DNA of 16,186 nucleotides from DAOUAM01 sp034433305 (GTDB lineage Bacteria; Chloroflexota; Dehalococcoidia; Lucifugimonadales; DAOUAM01), in contig DAOUAM010000114.1 in NCBI GenBank assembly GCA_034433305.1, positions 1 through 16,186 of the forward strand. The letters are read 5' to 3'. Shown one piece after another: positions 1 through 5,425 of this stretch. Under the pieces are notes generated by a model. That model saw nothing but the letters and a program-made list of their open reading frames with translations, made no database searches and was not told the origin of the DNA. Numbering within the stretch: the first letter of the stretch is position 1; each line of letters opens with the position of its first letter. A program made the position numbers and the translations under genes.

Positions 1-929
1 CGGTGGCCTTCCTCCCGGCACCACTGGAGAAACAGGCCTCGCTGCTGCTCCGCCTCGGGCCGGCTTTCGGCGTAGGCTACCTCTTGCAGCCTCTTCTTGG
101 CCTGAAGCTGGGCCTTCTGGGGCAGCTTGTCCAGCACGTTGACGATCTTGTGGTTCCAGCAGCGCTGTTCCAGCGCCTCCGCGTACACGTTGGCCAGGGC
201 GCCCCAGATGCCCAGATGGCCGTCCCCAACTACCAGGCGGGGACAGCTCAGGCCACGCCCCTTGAGGTCCCGCAGCACCCCGGACCAGCTCTCAGTGGAT
301 TCCCGGTAGCCGGGCTCGACGGCCAGGACCACCTTCCGCCCATCCAGGAGCCCACCCACGATCACCAGCAGGGCAGCTTTCTCCTTCTCCAGGCCCGCCT
401 TGACGTAGCTGCCATCCACCCACATGAAGAGCACTTCCAGGCCATCCAGCGGGCGCTTCTTCCACGCTTCCCATTCAGCCTGCCAGCCTTCTTTGAGACG
501 AGCTACTGTGCTGGCTGAGACCGCCGCCTCCTCGCCCAATAGACCCCGGAGGGCCAGGTCAAAGTCCCCCAGGGCCAGGCCGTGAAGGTAGAGCTGGGGA
601 ATGAGCTGGCTTACCCCTTTGGCTCTCCGGGCAAAGAGCGGCAGCACCCGGCTTTCGAAGCGTCCCTCCAGGCCCCTCACCCTGGGCCGGCGAACGCTCA
701 CCGTCCCACAGCCCAAGGTCAGCCGTCGCGCCTTGCCGTAGCCGTTGCGATAGATCGGCGGGCTGTCCACTGCCTGGCGCCGTTCCGACTTCTGGCGCCC
801 CAGGAGCTCCGTGATTTCCTCCTCCAGGAGAGACTGGATGAAGTCCTGCACTTTCCTGCGCACCCATTCCTCCAAATTGTCCCAGACAACCCTTGACGGC
901 TGGTCTTCCCCTGTGCTTTGCTTTCCCAA
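1..929 (-). CDS. IS256/Mutator-family transposase, 3' end cut by window edge
   Basis: This is a DDE transposase that moves its own insertion sequence. The open frame runs from the TTG at 929-927 to the window edge, giving about 309 residues of the roughly 400 usual for the family. AAGGAGG at 946-940 lies 10 nt before this TTG, which decides the start; an in-frame stop lies just upstream. An N-terminal region reading DFIQSLLEEEITELLG and then YRNGYGKARRLTLGCGTVSV is typical of the family. MWVDGSYVK carries the first catalytic Asp and VVGDGHLGIWGAL the second. QRCWNHKIVNVLDKLP matches the family's C-x-x-H region. The third catalytic residue (Glu) would lie outside the window. No frameshift is seen, so the gene may be functional. 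Family assignment is from recalled motifs and is strong; which IS group it belongs to is not determined. Confidence 0.9.
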   Translation of the reverse strand, partial: MGKQSTGEDQPSRVVWDNLEEWVRRKVQDFIQSLLEEEITELLGRQKSERRQAVDSPPIYRNGYGKARRLTLGCGTVSVRRPRVRGLEGRFESRVLPLFARRAKGVSQLIPQLYLHGLALGDFDLALRGLLGEEAAVSASTVARLKEGWQAEWEAWKKRPLDGLEVLFMWVDGSYVKAGLEKEKAALLVIVGGLLDGRKVVLAVEPGYRESTESWSGVLRDLKGRGLSCPRLVVGDGHLGIWGALANVYAEALEQRCWNHKIVNVLDKLPQKAQLQAKKRLQEVAYAESRPEAEQQRGLFLQWCREEGH

Positions 930-1015
930 GCGGTGGGTACCTCCTTCCTCGTATTGTCACCTTCAACGGGAAGGATACTCACCGCTCCTGATTATTTCCA
1001 CACCTTTTGATGATA
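1..1015 (-). mobile_element. IS256-family insertion sequence, upstream end; other end outside window
   Basis: The element holds the minus-strand transposase plus about 85 bp of upstream non-coding end. The boundary is placed near 1005-1020 because recognisable kinase sensor sequence resumes at about 1021 on the plus strand. Only one end is in the window, so the terminal inverted repeats and the short target duplication expected for this family cannot be compared. The exact edge is therefore an estimate. Confidence 0.65.
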
Positions 1016-1020
1016 CCTCC

Positions 1021-2220
1021 TCCACGTTGCCCCCTGGCTCTTCCCTTACAGTGGTGGACAGGAATGGCACAGTCCTTGCTCGGTCTCCCGACCCTGAGAG
1101 GTGGGTGGGCCAGTCCATCCTGGGCCAGCCACTGTTCCAGGAGATGATTGCAGTCCAGGGAGAGGGAATAGCCGAGGTGGTTGGCCTCGACGGCAATCAG
1201 AGACTCTTTGCCTTCAGCCAATTGGGTGGGCCAACCCTATCAGGGGATGTCTATATTGCCCTGGGAATACTCAAATCGGTGGCCTATGCCCCCGCAGCGC
1301 GTGCCTTTCGAAACCATCTTATAGGCATTGGCCTCGTGCTACTGCTCGCACTGGGAATAGCCTGGTTCGGCATCGAAATGTTTATCATGAAGCAGGTCCG
1401 GGCCATTGTCAGGTCAACTCGGAAACTGGCGTCCGGTGAGTTCAAGTACAGGAGCGGACTCGACCGCAGGTCTGGCGAGCTAGGGCAGGTGGCAGAGGCC
1501 ATTGACCAGATGGCCCGGCAGCTAGAGGAGCGTGAGAACGAGCGCGCTCGAGCCGAGGAGGGCCGGGTACAGCTTGCCGAGGAACGCTCTCGTCGTCTGC
1601 GCAGTGAGACGATGCTCAAGGAGGTCCACCACCGGGTGAAGAACTCCCTGCAGGTAGCTGCGAGCCTGCTTTCCCTCCAGGCAAGCCACCTGCGGGACCC
1701 GCTGAGTCTGTCCGCCCTCCGGGAGAGTGAGGCGCGTATACGTACGATCGCGTCGCTGCATTCCAAGCTCGTTGCGATGGATGATAAGGTGCTCCTTGAC
1801 TTCAGGCGGCATCTCCTGGACATCCTGCCAAATATGCTCCAGACATACCACGTGGACCCCACGAAGGTCTCTCTTCAGGTTACAGGGGACGAAGTGCTGC
1901 TTGATTCGGACACGGCGATACCCTGCGGGCTGATCGTGCACGAGCTGGTCTCCAACGTCCTGAAGCATGCCTTCCCACAGGGCAGGAAGGGGGCCATCCA
2001 CATCGGGCTTCGCAAGGAAGGGGAGAGGTGGTTTATCCTGACGGTGAGTGACGATGGCGTAGGTCTGCCGGAAGACCTGGACATTCACACAACAGAGAGC
2101 CTGGGCCTACAGTTGGTCAATGCCCTGGCCAACCAGCTACAGGGGACCATCGAGCTGGAGCGAAACGGCGGAACGACCTTCAGGCTTAAACTGCCGACCC
2201 AGGGAGAGGGGAGGCTATGA
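1021..2220 (+). pseudogene. Sensor histidine kinase (dCache-HAMP-HisKA_2-HATPase), 5' part lost to IS insertion
   Basis: This is the remainder of a membrane histidine kinase. Recognisable protein begins at LPPGSSLTVVDRNGTVLARS, the second half of a dCache-type extracellular sensor. One transmembrane helix follows (LIGIGLVLLLALGIAWFGI, about 1318-1375), then HAMP (about 1380-1530). The HisKA_2 phosphoacceptor motif EVHHRVKNSLQ has its histidine pair at 1627-1632. An ATPase domain follows with HELVSNVLKHAF (N box), DDGVGLP (G1) and SLGLQLVN (G2). The first transmembrane helix and the membrane-distal half of the sensor are absent. The frame stays open back to 811, but that part is antisense to the transposase and does not look like kinase. 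The kinase core is intact, so a shortened product from an internal GTG such as 1051 is possible but unproven. The stop overlaps the next gene as ATGA. Confidence 0.8.
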
Positions 2221-2606
2221 CTAACGCTCGTATCCTGATCGTGGAAGATGAACAGATCGTGGCGCTGGACCTGAAAAACAAGATTATGGGCCTGGGCTAT
2301 CCTGCTCCAGCCATAGCCTCCTCCGGCAAGGAAGCCATCGAGAAAGCGGCAGAACTCCGCCCGGACCTGGTACTGATGGACATAGTGCTCAAGGGGCCAA
2401 TGGACGGTGTGGAAGCTGCCGCTCATATCTGGGACCGCCTCAGGATTCCAGTGGTCTTCATCACCGCCCACGCGGACGATGAAACAAGCACACACGCCCT
2501 GGAGGCCTACCCGGGTGGGCTGGTAAGGATAATCATCAAGCCTTTCGAAATTGGGCCGCTCAAGTCAGCCATTCAGCTAGCACTCCAGGCCCGTGGCGGT
2601 CCGTAG
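2217..2606 (+). CDS. Single-domain response regulator (CheY-like receiver)
   Basis: This receiver protein of 129 residues most likely accepts phosphate from the kinase encoded just upstream, since the two genes overlap by four bases (ATGA). Visible landmarks are the acidic pair Glu10-Asp11 (VEDEQIV), the phosphoacceptor Asp55 (LVLMDIVLKG), Thr83 (VFITAHAD) and Lys108 (IIKPFE). There is no DNA-binding output domain, so it works through protein contacts or passes phosphate on. The segment before the conserved Lys (EAYPGGLVRIIIKPF) looks about three residues longer than the usual form with TEPFGYILKPF and lacks the normal aromatic position. This may be a relaxed or drifting sequence after the kinase was broken. 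No downstream gene is co-directional within 2.8 kb, so the pair stands alone. Confidence 0.85.
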   Translation: MTNARILIVEDEQIVALDLKNKIMGLGYPAPAIASSGKEAIEKAAELRPDLVLMDIVLKGPMDGVEAAAHIWDRLRIPVVFITAHADDETSTHALEAYPGGLVRIIIKPFEIGPLKSAIQLALQARGGP

Positions 2607-2637
2607 CATCCGACCGGGCCGAAGGGGCCGAAATCGC

Positions 2638-2661
2638 GGGGGCACGGCATGCCGTGCCCCC
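2638..2661. repeat. Perfect 24-bp GC-rich palindrome
   Basis: GGGGGCACGGCA is followed immediately by its exact reverse complement, giving 12-bp arms with no spacer. It lies 32 bp after the response regulator stop and could act as a transcription terminator for either direction, although there is no T tract beside it. It resembles the short intergenic palindromes often scattered through Chloroflexota genomes. Confidence 0.8.
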
Positions 2662-2719
2662 GTGGGTGAAATATCTGAATGCCGCCACACTTCCCCATCA
2701 TCCTCTTCACAGGCCCAGG

Positions 2720-2744
2720 CCTGCCCTGAGCGTGCCGAAGGGAC
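2720..2744. repeat. Dispersed intergenic repeat, copy A
   Basis: The sequence CCTGCCCTGAGCG, then CCGAAGGGAC, is an imperfect match to the segment at 3274-3299. Both have the pattern CCTGCCC-(T/C)-GAGCG ... CGA-(A/G)-GGGAC. This looks like a member of the CCCTGAGC...GAAGGG family of short intergenic repeats. Confidence 0.55.
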
Positions 2745-2796
2745 CTTGCCGCCACCTGTAAGCAGGACCGGCATTATCACCGGCTCTGCCCAGCAG

Positions 2797-2985
2797 TCAG
2801 CTCCACCTGGCATTGCTGTGGTACCACTCGCTCCTGTACCTGTCGACCAGCTTGTACCGCAGGCCCGGGTCCCTGGCCAGCACTGGTGTTACCCGAGGCC
2901 CGGTAGCGAAGGCAGGCCTTCTGGCCCTTCCGGTGACATCCGATAGTATGTCGGTCAGCTTCTTGAGCAACGTCGTCATATTCAT
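2797..2985 (-). CDS. Possible small protein, 62 residues, unknown
   Basis: I do not recognise this protein. The start is the ATG at 2985-2983, chosen over upstream codons because AGGAG lies about 6 nt before it. The product is small and basic, begins MNMTTLLKKLTDILSDVTGR and ends near SEWYHSNARWS, with aromatic and charged residues in the last third. It has no signal peptide or membrane helix. Codons are GC-ending and rich in AGG, CTG, GCC and TAC like the neighbouring real genes, whereas the longer overlapping frame at 2777-3163 is not. It stands alone between the response regulator and the PAS/BTAD regulator, without an obvious partner. It could be chance coding; homologues would decide. 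Confidence 0.45.
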   Translation of the reverse strand: MNMTTLLKKLTDILSDVTGRARRPAFATGPRVTPVLARDPGLRYKLVDRYRSEWYHSNARWS

Positions 2986-3198
2986 GTCTGGCTCCTGTGA
3001 TAGCACCATCCTGGTGCTGTCCACGAGTTACATTATTGATGAGACGTTGCCTTTCAACCTCGGGAAGAGGTTGTATTTCAGGCCTTGCAATGGTCTGACT
3101 GCTGGTCATGCTTTTTGCGGATACGTCTGTCCTTCTCTCCCGTGTGTTCCCCAGGTGCGACAAAGGGCGCGCAGAGACGCCCCAGGGAAAGAATGTCT

Positions 3199-3223
3199 GA
3201 CCTCACCCCCGTTCCCCCTCTCC
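3199..3223. repeat. 25-bp direct repeat, first copy
   Basis: This pyrimidine-rich segment starts GACCTCACCCCC and ends CCCCTCTCC. It is identical to 3408-3432. The second copy runs directly into the palindrome at 3423-3448, so the first looks like a half element missing its right arm. Confidence 0.8.
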
Positions 3224-3273
3224 ACCCTTTGGCAAGCCCTCGGCCTGATGGGCCTCGGCCCGAAGGCTCAGGG

Positions 3274-3299
3274 CCTGCCCCGAGCGGAGTCGAGGGGAC
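3274..3299. repeat. Dispersed intergenic repeat, copy B
   Basis: This matches 2720-2744 imperfectly (CCTGCCCCGAGCG, then CGAGGGGAC). It sits inside a larger GC-rich inverted arrangement of GGCC-rich segments at about 3242-3305. Confidence 0.5.
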
Positions 3300-3307
3300 A
3301 GGCCCGG

Positions 3308-3352
3308 CTCTCCCTCAGAGGGGGCGAGAATAGTCCCTTACCCCCTGTGGGG
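3308..3352. repeat. Intergenic repeat element, copy 1 of 2
   Basis: A 21-mer at 3308-3328 (CTCTCCCTCAGAGGGGGCGA and one more G) differs at two positions from 15239-15259. In both places CCCCTGTGGGG follows, here at 3342-3352. The two parts are 34 bp apart start to start here and 32 bp apart in the other copy. Each part can form a short hairpin. The two copies lie in separate intergenic gaps 12 kb apart. Confidence 0.7.
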
Positions 3353-3407
3353 CCAAAAGCTGACAGTTTTTGGAGCAAAGGGGATGTGGGGTGAGGGCAG
3401 ACGTGCA

Positions 3408-3432
3408 GACCTCACCCCCGTTCCCCCTCTCC
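3408..3432. repeat. 25-bp direct repeat, second copy
   Basis: This is identical to 3199-3223. Its last ten bases form the left arm of the palindrome centred at 3435/3436. Confidence 0.8.
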
Positions 3433-3448
3433 GAATTCGGAGAGGGGG
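3423..3448. terminator. Perfect 26-bp palindrome, possible terminator of the minus-strand regulator gene
   Basis: CCCCCTCTCCGAA is followed by its exact reverse complement, giving 13-bp arms around an EcoRI-like GAATTC centre. It lies about 140 bp beyond the stop of the regulator gene. It would form a strong hairpin in RNA, but there is no T tract, so the terminator role is an inference; it may equally be part of the repeat family in this gap. Confidence 0.4.
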
Positions 3449-3587
3449 CGCACCAGGCCAACCCTGGCCCTATACAGCATGGGGTGAGGTCAGCCCGGCC
3501 TGGCCGCCTCCCAGCTACCCCAAAAGCTGTCCGCTTGTGAGCACACGGCCCTCGGGCAGGGAGGCTGCCAGCTTGTGAAGCCAGGGC

Positions 3588-5252
3588 TCAGCCTTCCATG
3601 ATGGCGCGGTAGAGGCGCTGGGTCTCCTGGCCGGGGCCGATGCCCAGCTCTTCGCGCAGCACACGCTGGCAGAGGTCGTACTGGCGCAGCGCGTCGTCCT
3701 TGTGGCCCAGTCGCCACAGCAGGCGCATAAGCTCGCGGTGGAAGTCCTCTCGCGCCGGGTCCACGGCCAGAGCGGCCCTGCAGGTGCTTATGGCGTCGTC
3801 CACGTCCCCGGCCTCGCCCTGCAGGGTAGCCATCTGCCTCAGGATGCCGATGTACACTTCTCTCAGGTGTTCCCTCTTGACAAGGCACCAGTCGCTGTAG
3901 GGCTCGTCCTCCAGGTAGTCGCCCCGGTATAGCTGGACGGCTTCGCCGCACTGGGCCAGGGCCTCCTGGCTGCGGCCCAGGGCCGCCAGTTCCCTGGCCC
4001 GCCGGGCCACCAGCAGGAACTCCTCTTCGTCCACCCACACCAGGTCAGAGCCATCCAGGCAGACCATGTCGTTCTGGCTGACCACCAGCGGCGGCAACGG
4101 GCCGTTGCCCTCTGATGGCCGCAGGGCCTGCCTCAGGGAGTGCAGCACCACCCGCAGGTTGTTCCTGGCGTAGTGCGGGTCGGCCTCCGGCCACAGCACC
4201 TCTACCAGGGCCTCCCTGCTCACGGGCCTGCCACGGTTGGCCACCAGGAACTTGAGGAGGCCCAGCGACTTGTGGCGAGAGAAGCGCTGGGGTGGGACAG
4301 GCCCGCCATCCAGGGAGACGCGGAAGGGGCCGAGGCAGTAGAACCTGAGGCGGGCCGCGCCAGCGCCGCTGGCCCGCGCTGGCGGGCCTTCTCCCGGGCG
4401 CGTCAACTGGAGGTACATGCTTAGCTGGACTGTCAGCGGGAACAGCACCCGCAGGGCCGACAGCAGATCAGACTGGCTGCCCTGCCTGGACAGGCCCAGG
4501 AACCCCAGGACGCGCCCGGCGGCGACCAGGGGCGTGCACAGGTACCAGGTCAGCGCCTCGCTGTCGGGGCCATCCACCGGCCCCTGCACCACGGCCAGGG
4601 GGATGCATGCGAGCGCGGCAAGCTCCGGGGAGTATGCCTGCGCCACCGAGCGGCAGGCTGCGTGCAGCTCCGGCGGGTCTCCCGTCTCGCTGGCCACGGT
4701 CAGCCGTGCTGGGCTGCCGGGAAGGGCCAGCAGCAGGTCGGCGGCGTCCCAGCCGGTGGCCCGCACGGCGGCTTTCAGCCAGGTCTCCAGGGCCGTTTCA
4801 GGCTCTGCCTGCCCTGGCGCGGCCAGCACCGGATAGACCATGCCCAGGGCCTCCAGGGAGTAAGACGCCTCGGGAGCGCCTGTGATGCCCAGGTACACCC
4901 CCTCCTGCTGCTCAGGCAGGATGCAGCGCAGCACGAAGCAGTCCAGGCGGGTGTGATGTCTCCCCTCCCAGCGGCCCTGGAGGACACGCCCGTAAGGGGT
5001 CTGTAGCTGGCCCTCCGCCATCCTGAGCGGGCAGGCCGCGTTGCAGGGCAGCCCTGACTCCAGGTCGTAGGCGCACAGGGCCTGGTAGCAGGGAGTGCCC
5101 AGCGCGCTGGCTGGCTCCAGGTCAAGGCCCTTCCTCGCCCGGCGGTTCCAGGCGAGAACGCGCATCCGCGAGTCCATGGCGAAGGCCGCGCAGGGCACTC
5201 GCTCCAGCAGCCTCTCCACCCTCGCCTGCACTGGACTCGCCTGATAGGTCAT
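3588..5252 (-). CDS. PAS-GAF-winged helix-BTAD (SARP-like) transcriptional regulator
   Basis: This predicted cytoplasmic transcription factor has 554 residues. The start is the ATG at 5252-5250, preceded by AGGAGGG; longer in-frame starts lack such a site. Domains in order: a PAS domain (about 10-120) with a cysteine set Cys55-x4-Cys60-x9-Cys70-x3-Cys74; a GAF-like region (about 130-280); an OmpR-type winged helix (about 300-400, RLRFYCLGPFRVSLDGG to LVVSQNDMVCLDGS); and a bacterial transcriptional activator domain (about 405-552, with VDEEEFLLVARRAREL and YRGDYLEDEPYSDW). The last two form the DNA-binding/activation unit of SARP-type regulators. The gene is divergent from the molybdoenzyme operon with 173 bp between starts, so it very likely controls that operon. 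The PAS cysteines suggest redox or metal sensing, but no ligand can be proven from sequence. Confidence 0.85.
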   Translation of the reverse strand: MTYQASPVQARVERLLERVPCAAFAMDSRMRVLAWNRRARKGLDLEPASALGTPCYQALCAYDLESGLPCNAACPLRMAEGQLQTPYGRVLQGRWEGRHHTRLDCFVLRCILPEQQEGVYLGITGAPEASYSLEALGMVYPVLAAPGQAEPETALETWLKAAVRATGWDAADLLLALPGSPARLTVASETGDPPELHAACRSVAQAYSPELAALACIPLAVVQGPVDGPDSEALTWYLCTPLVAAGRVLGFLGLSRQGSQSDLLSALRVLFPLTVQLSMYLQLTRPGEGPPARASGAGAARLRFYCLGPFRVSLDGGPVPPQRFSRHKSLGLLKFLVANRGRPVSREALVEVLWPEADPHYARNNLRVVLHSLRQALRPSEGNGPLPPLVVSQNDMVCLDGSDLVWVDEEEFLLVARRARELAALGRSQEALAQCGEAVQLYRGDYLEDEPYSDWCLVKREHLREVYIGILRQMATLQGEAGDVDDAISTCRAALAVDPAREDFHRELMRLLWRLGHKDDALRQYDLCQRVLREELGIGPGQETQRLYRAIMEG

Positions 5253-5264
5253 GGTTGGCCCTCC

Positions 5265-5282
5265 TGTAACGTTATTGTAATG
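5265..5282 (+). promoter_or_regulatory. 11-bp-period direct repeat, candidate activator site for the operon
   Basis: Two heptamers, TGTAACG (5265-5271) and TGTAATG (5276-5282), are separated by four bases, an 11-bp period. SARP/BTAD activators are known to bind heptameric direct repeats with this period close to the -10 box. Here the second repeat ends 10 bp before a TACAAT. The same arrangement (TGTAATA-TTCA-TGTAACG) recurs at 13915-13932. Assignment to the neighbouring regulator is inference. Confidence 0.55.
5274..5279 (-). promoter_or_regulatory. Candidate -10 box of the regulator gene
   Basis: On the minus strand this reads TACAAT, 21 bp before the regulator ATG, leaving just room for a short leader with the AGGAGGG site. 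No good -35 box is seen at the right distance. It lies inside the direct repeat above, so occupancy of that site could also affect the regulator's own transcription. Confidence 0.35.
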
Positions 5283-5292
5283 CATCAGGGGG

Positions 5293-5298
5293 TACAAT
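5293..5298 (+). promoter_or_regulatory. Candidate -10 box of the molybdoenzyme operon
   Basis: TACAAT lies 10 bp after the direct repeat and no convincing TTGACA-like -35 is present, as expected for an activator-dependent promoter. Transcription would start near 5305 and give a leader of about 120 nt. Together with ATTGTA at 5274-5279 it forms a dyad with a 13-bp spacer. Confidence 0.4.
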
Positions 5299-5300
5299 GG

Positions 5301-5327
5301 ATGTGTATTGTTGAAATTTTCACACAT
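5301..5327. promoter_or_regulatory. Inverted repeat in divergent promoter region, possible operator
   Basis: ATGTGT (5301-5306) and ACACAT (5322-5327) are separated by 15 bp. Nested within is TGAAA-T-TTTCA (5312-5322). The AT-rich dyads stand out in GC-rich surroundings and lie at or just after the expected transcription start. The binding protein is unknown; the spacing does not fit a standard CRP/FNR site. Confidence 0.4.
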
Positions 5328-5425
5328 TCCTCATGGCGAGGCCCGGTCCGCTCACACCAGTCCCATGGTGACAGCGGCAAGGCCGTAGCACAGGACAACG
5401 GCCATTCCGAGGCAGGGAGACAAGC

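Larger units (their letters stand above)
2986..3587. other. Repeat-rich intergenic stretch
   Basis: I see no convincing gene in these 600 bases. Frames that are open here have no ribosome site and no recognisable protein. The stretch holds a 25-bp exact direct repeat (3199-3223 and 3408-3432), an imperfect dispersed repeat (3274-3299), a repeat whose second copy lies at 15239-15281 (3308-3352), and a 26-bp palindrome (3423-3448). It separates a plus-strand two-component remnant from the 3' end of the minus-strand regulator. Confidence 0.7.

Noticed and set aside
3..518. Plus-strand open frame of 171 residues at the left edge
   Set aside because: It is the reverse strand of a clear IS256-family transposase and has no recognisable protein features.
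811..1020. Extension of the kinase reading frame back to a GTG at 811
   Set aside because: This part is antisense to the transposase gene and has no sensor or membrane-helix character; the frame is open by chance.
2777..3163. Minus-strand 128-residue frame overlapping the small gene
   Set aside because: Its codons lack the GC-ending bias of the neighbours and it has no ribosome site; the 62-residue frame within is the better candidate.
3199..3448. A CRISPR array from repeated segments
   Set aside because: There are only two exact copies with unequal, repeat-filled spacing and no cas genes.
5301..5327. A standard CRP/FNR site in the divergent promoter
   Set aside because: The half-sites are too far apart (15 bp) for the TTGAT-N4-ATCAA or TGTGA-N6-TCACA pattern.
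5305..5425. A molybdenum cofactor riboswitch in the operon leader
   Set aside because: The leader is long enough, but I could not match the conserved parts of that riboswitch.
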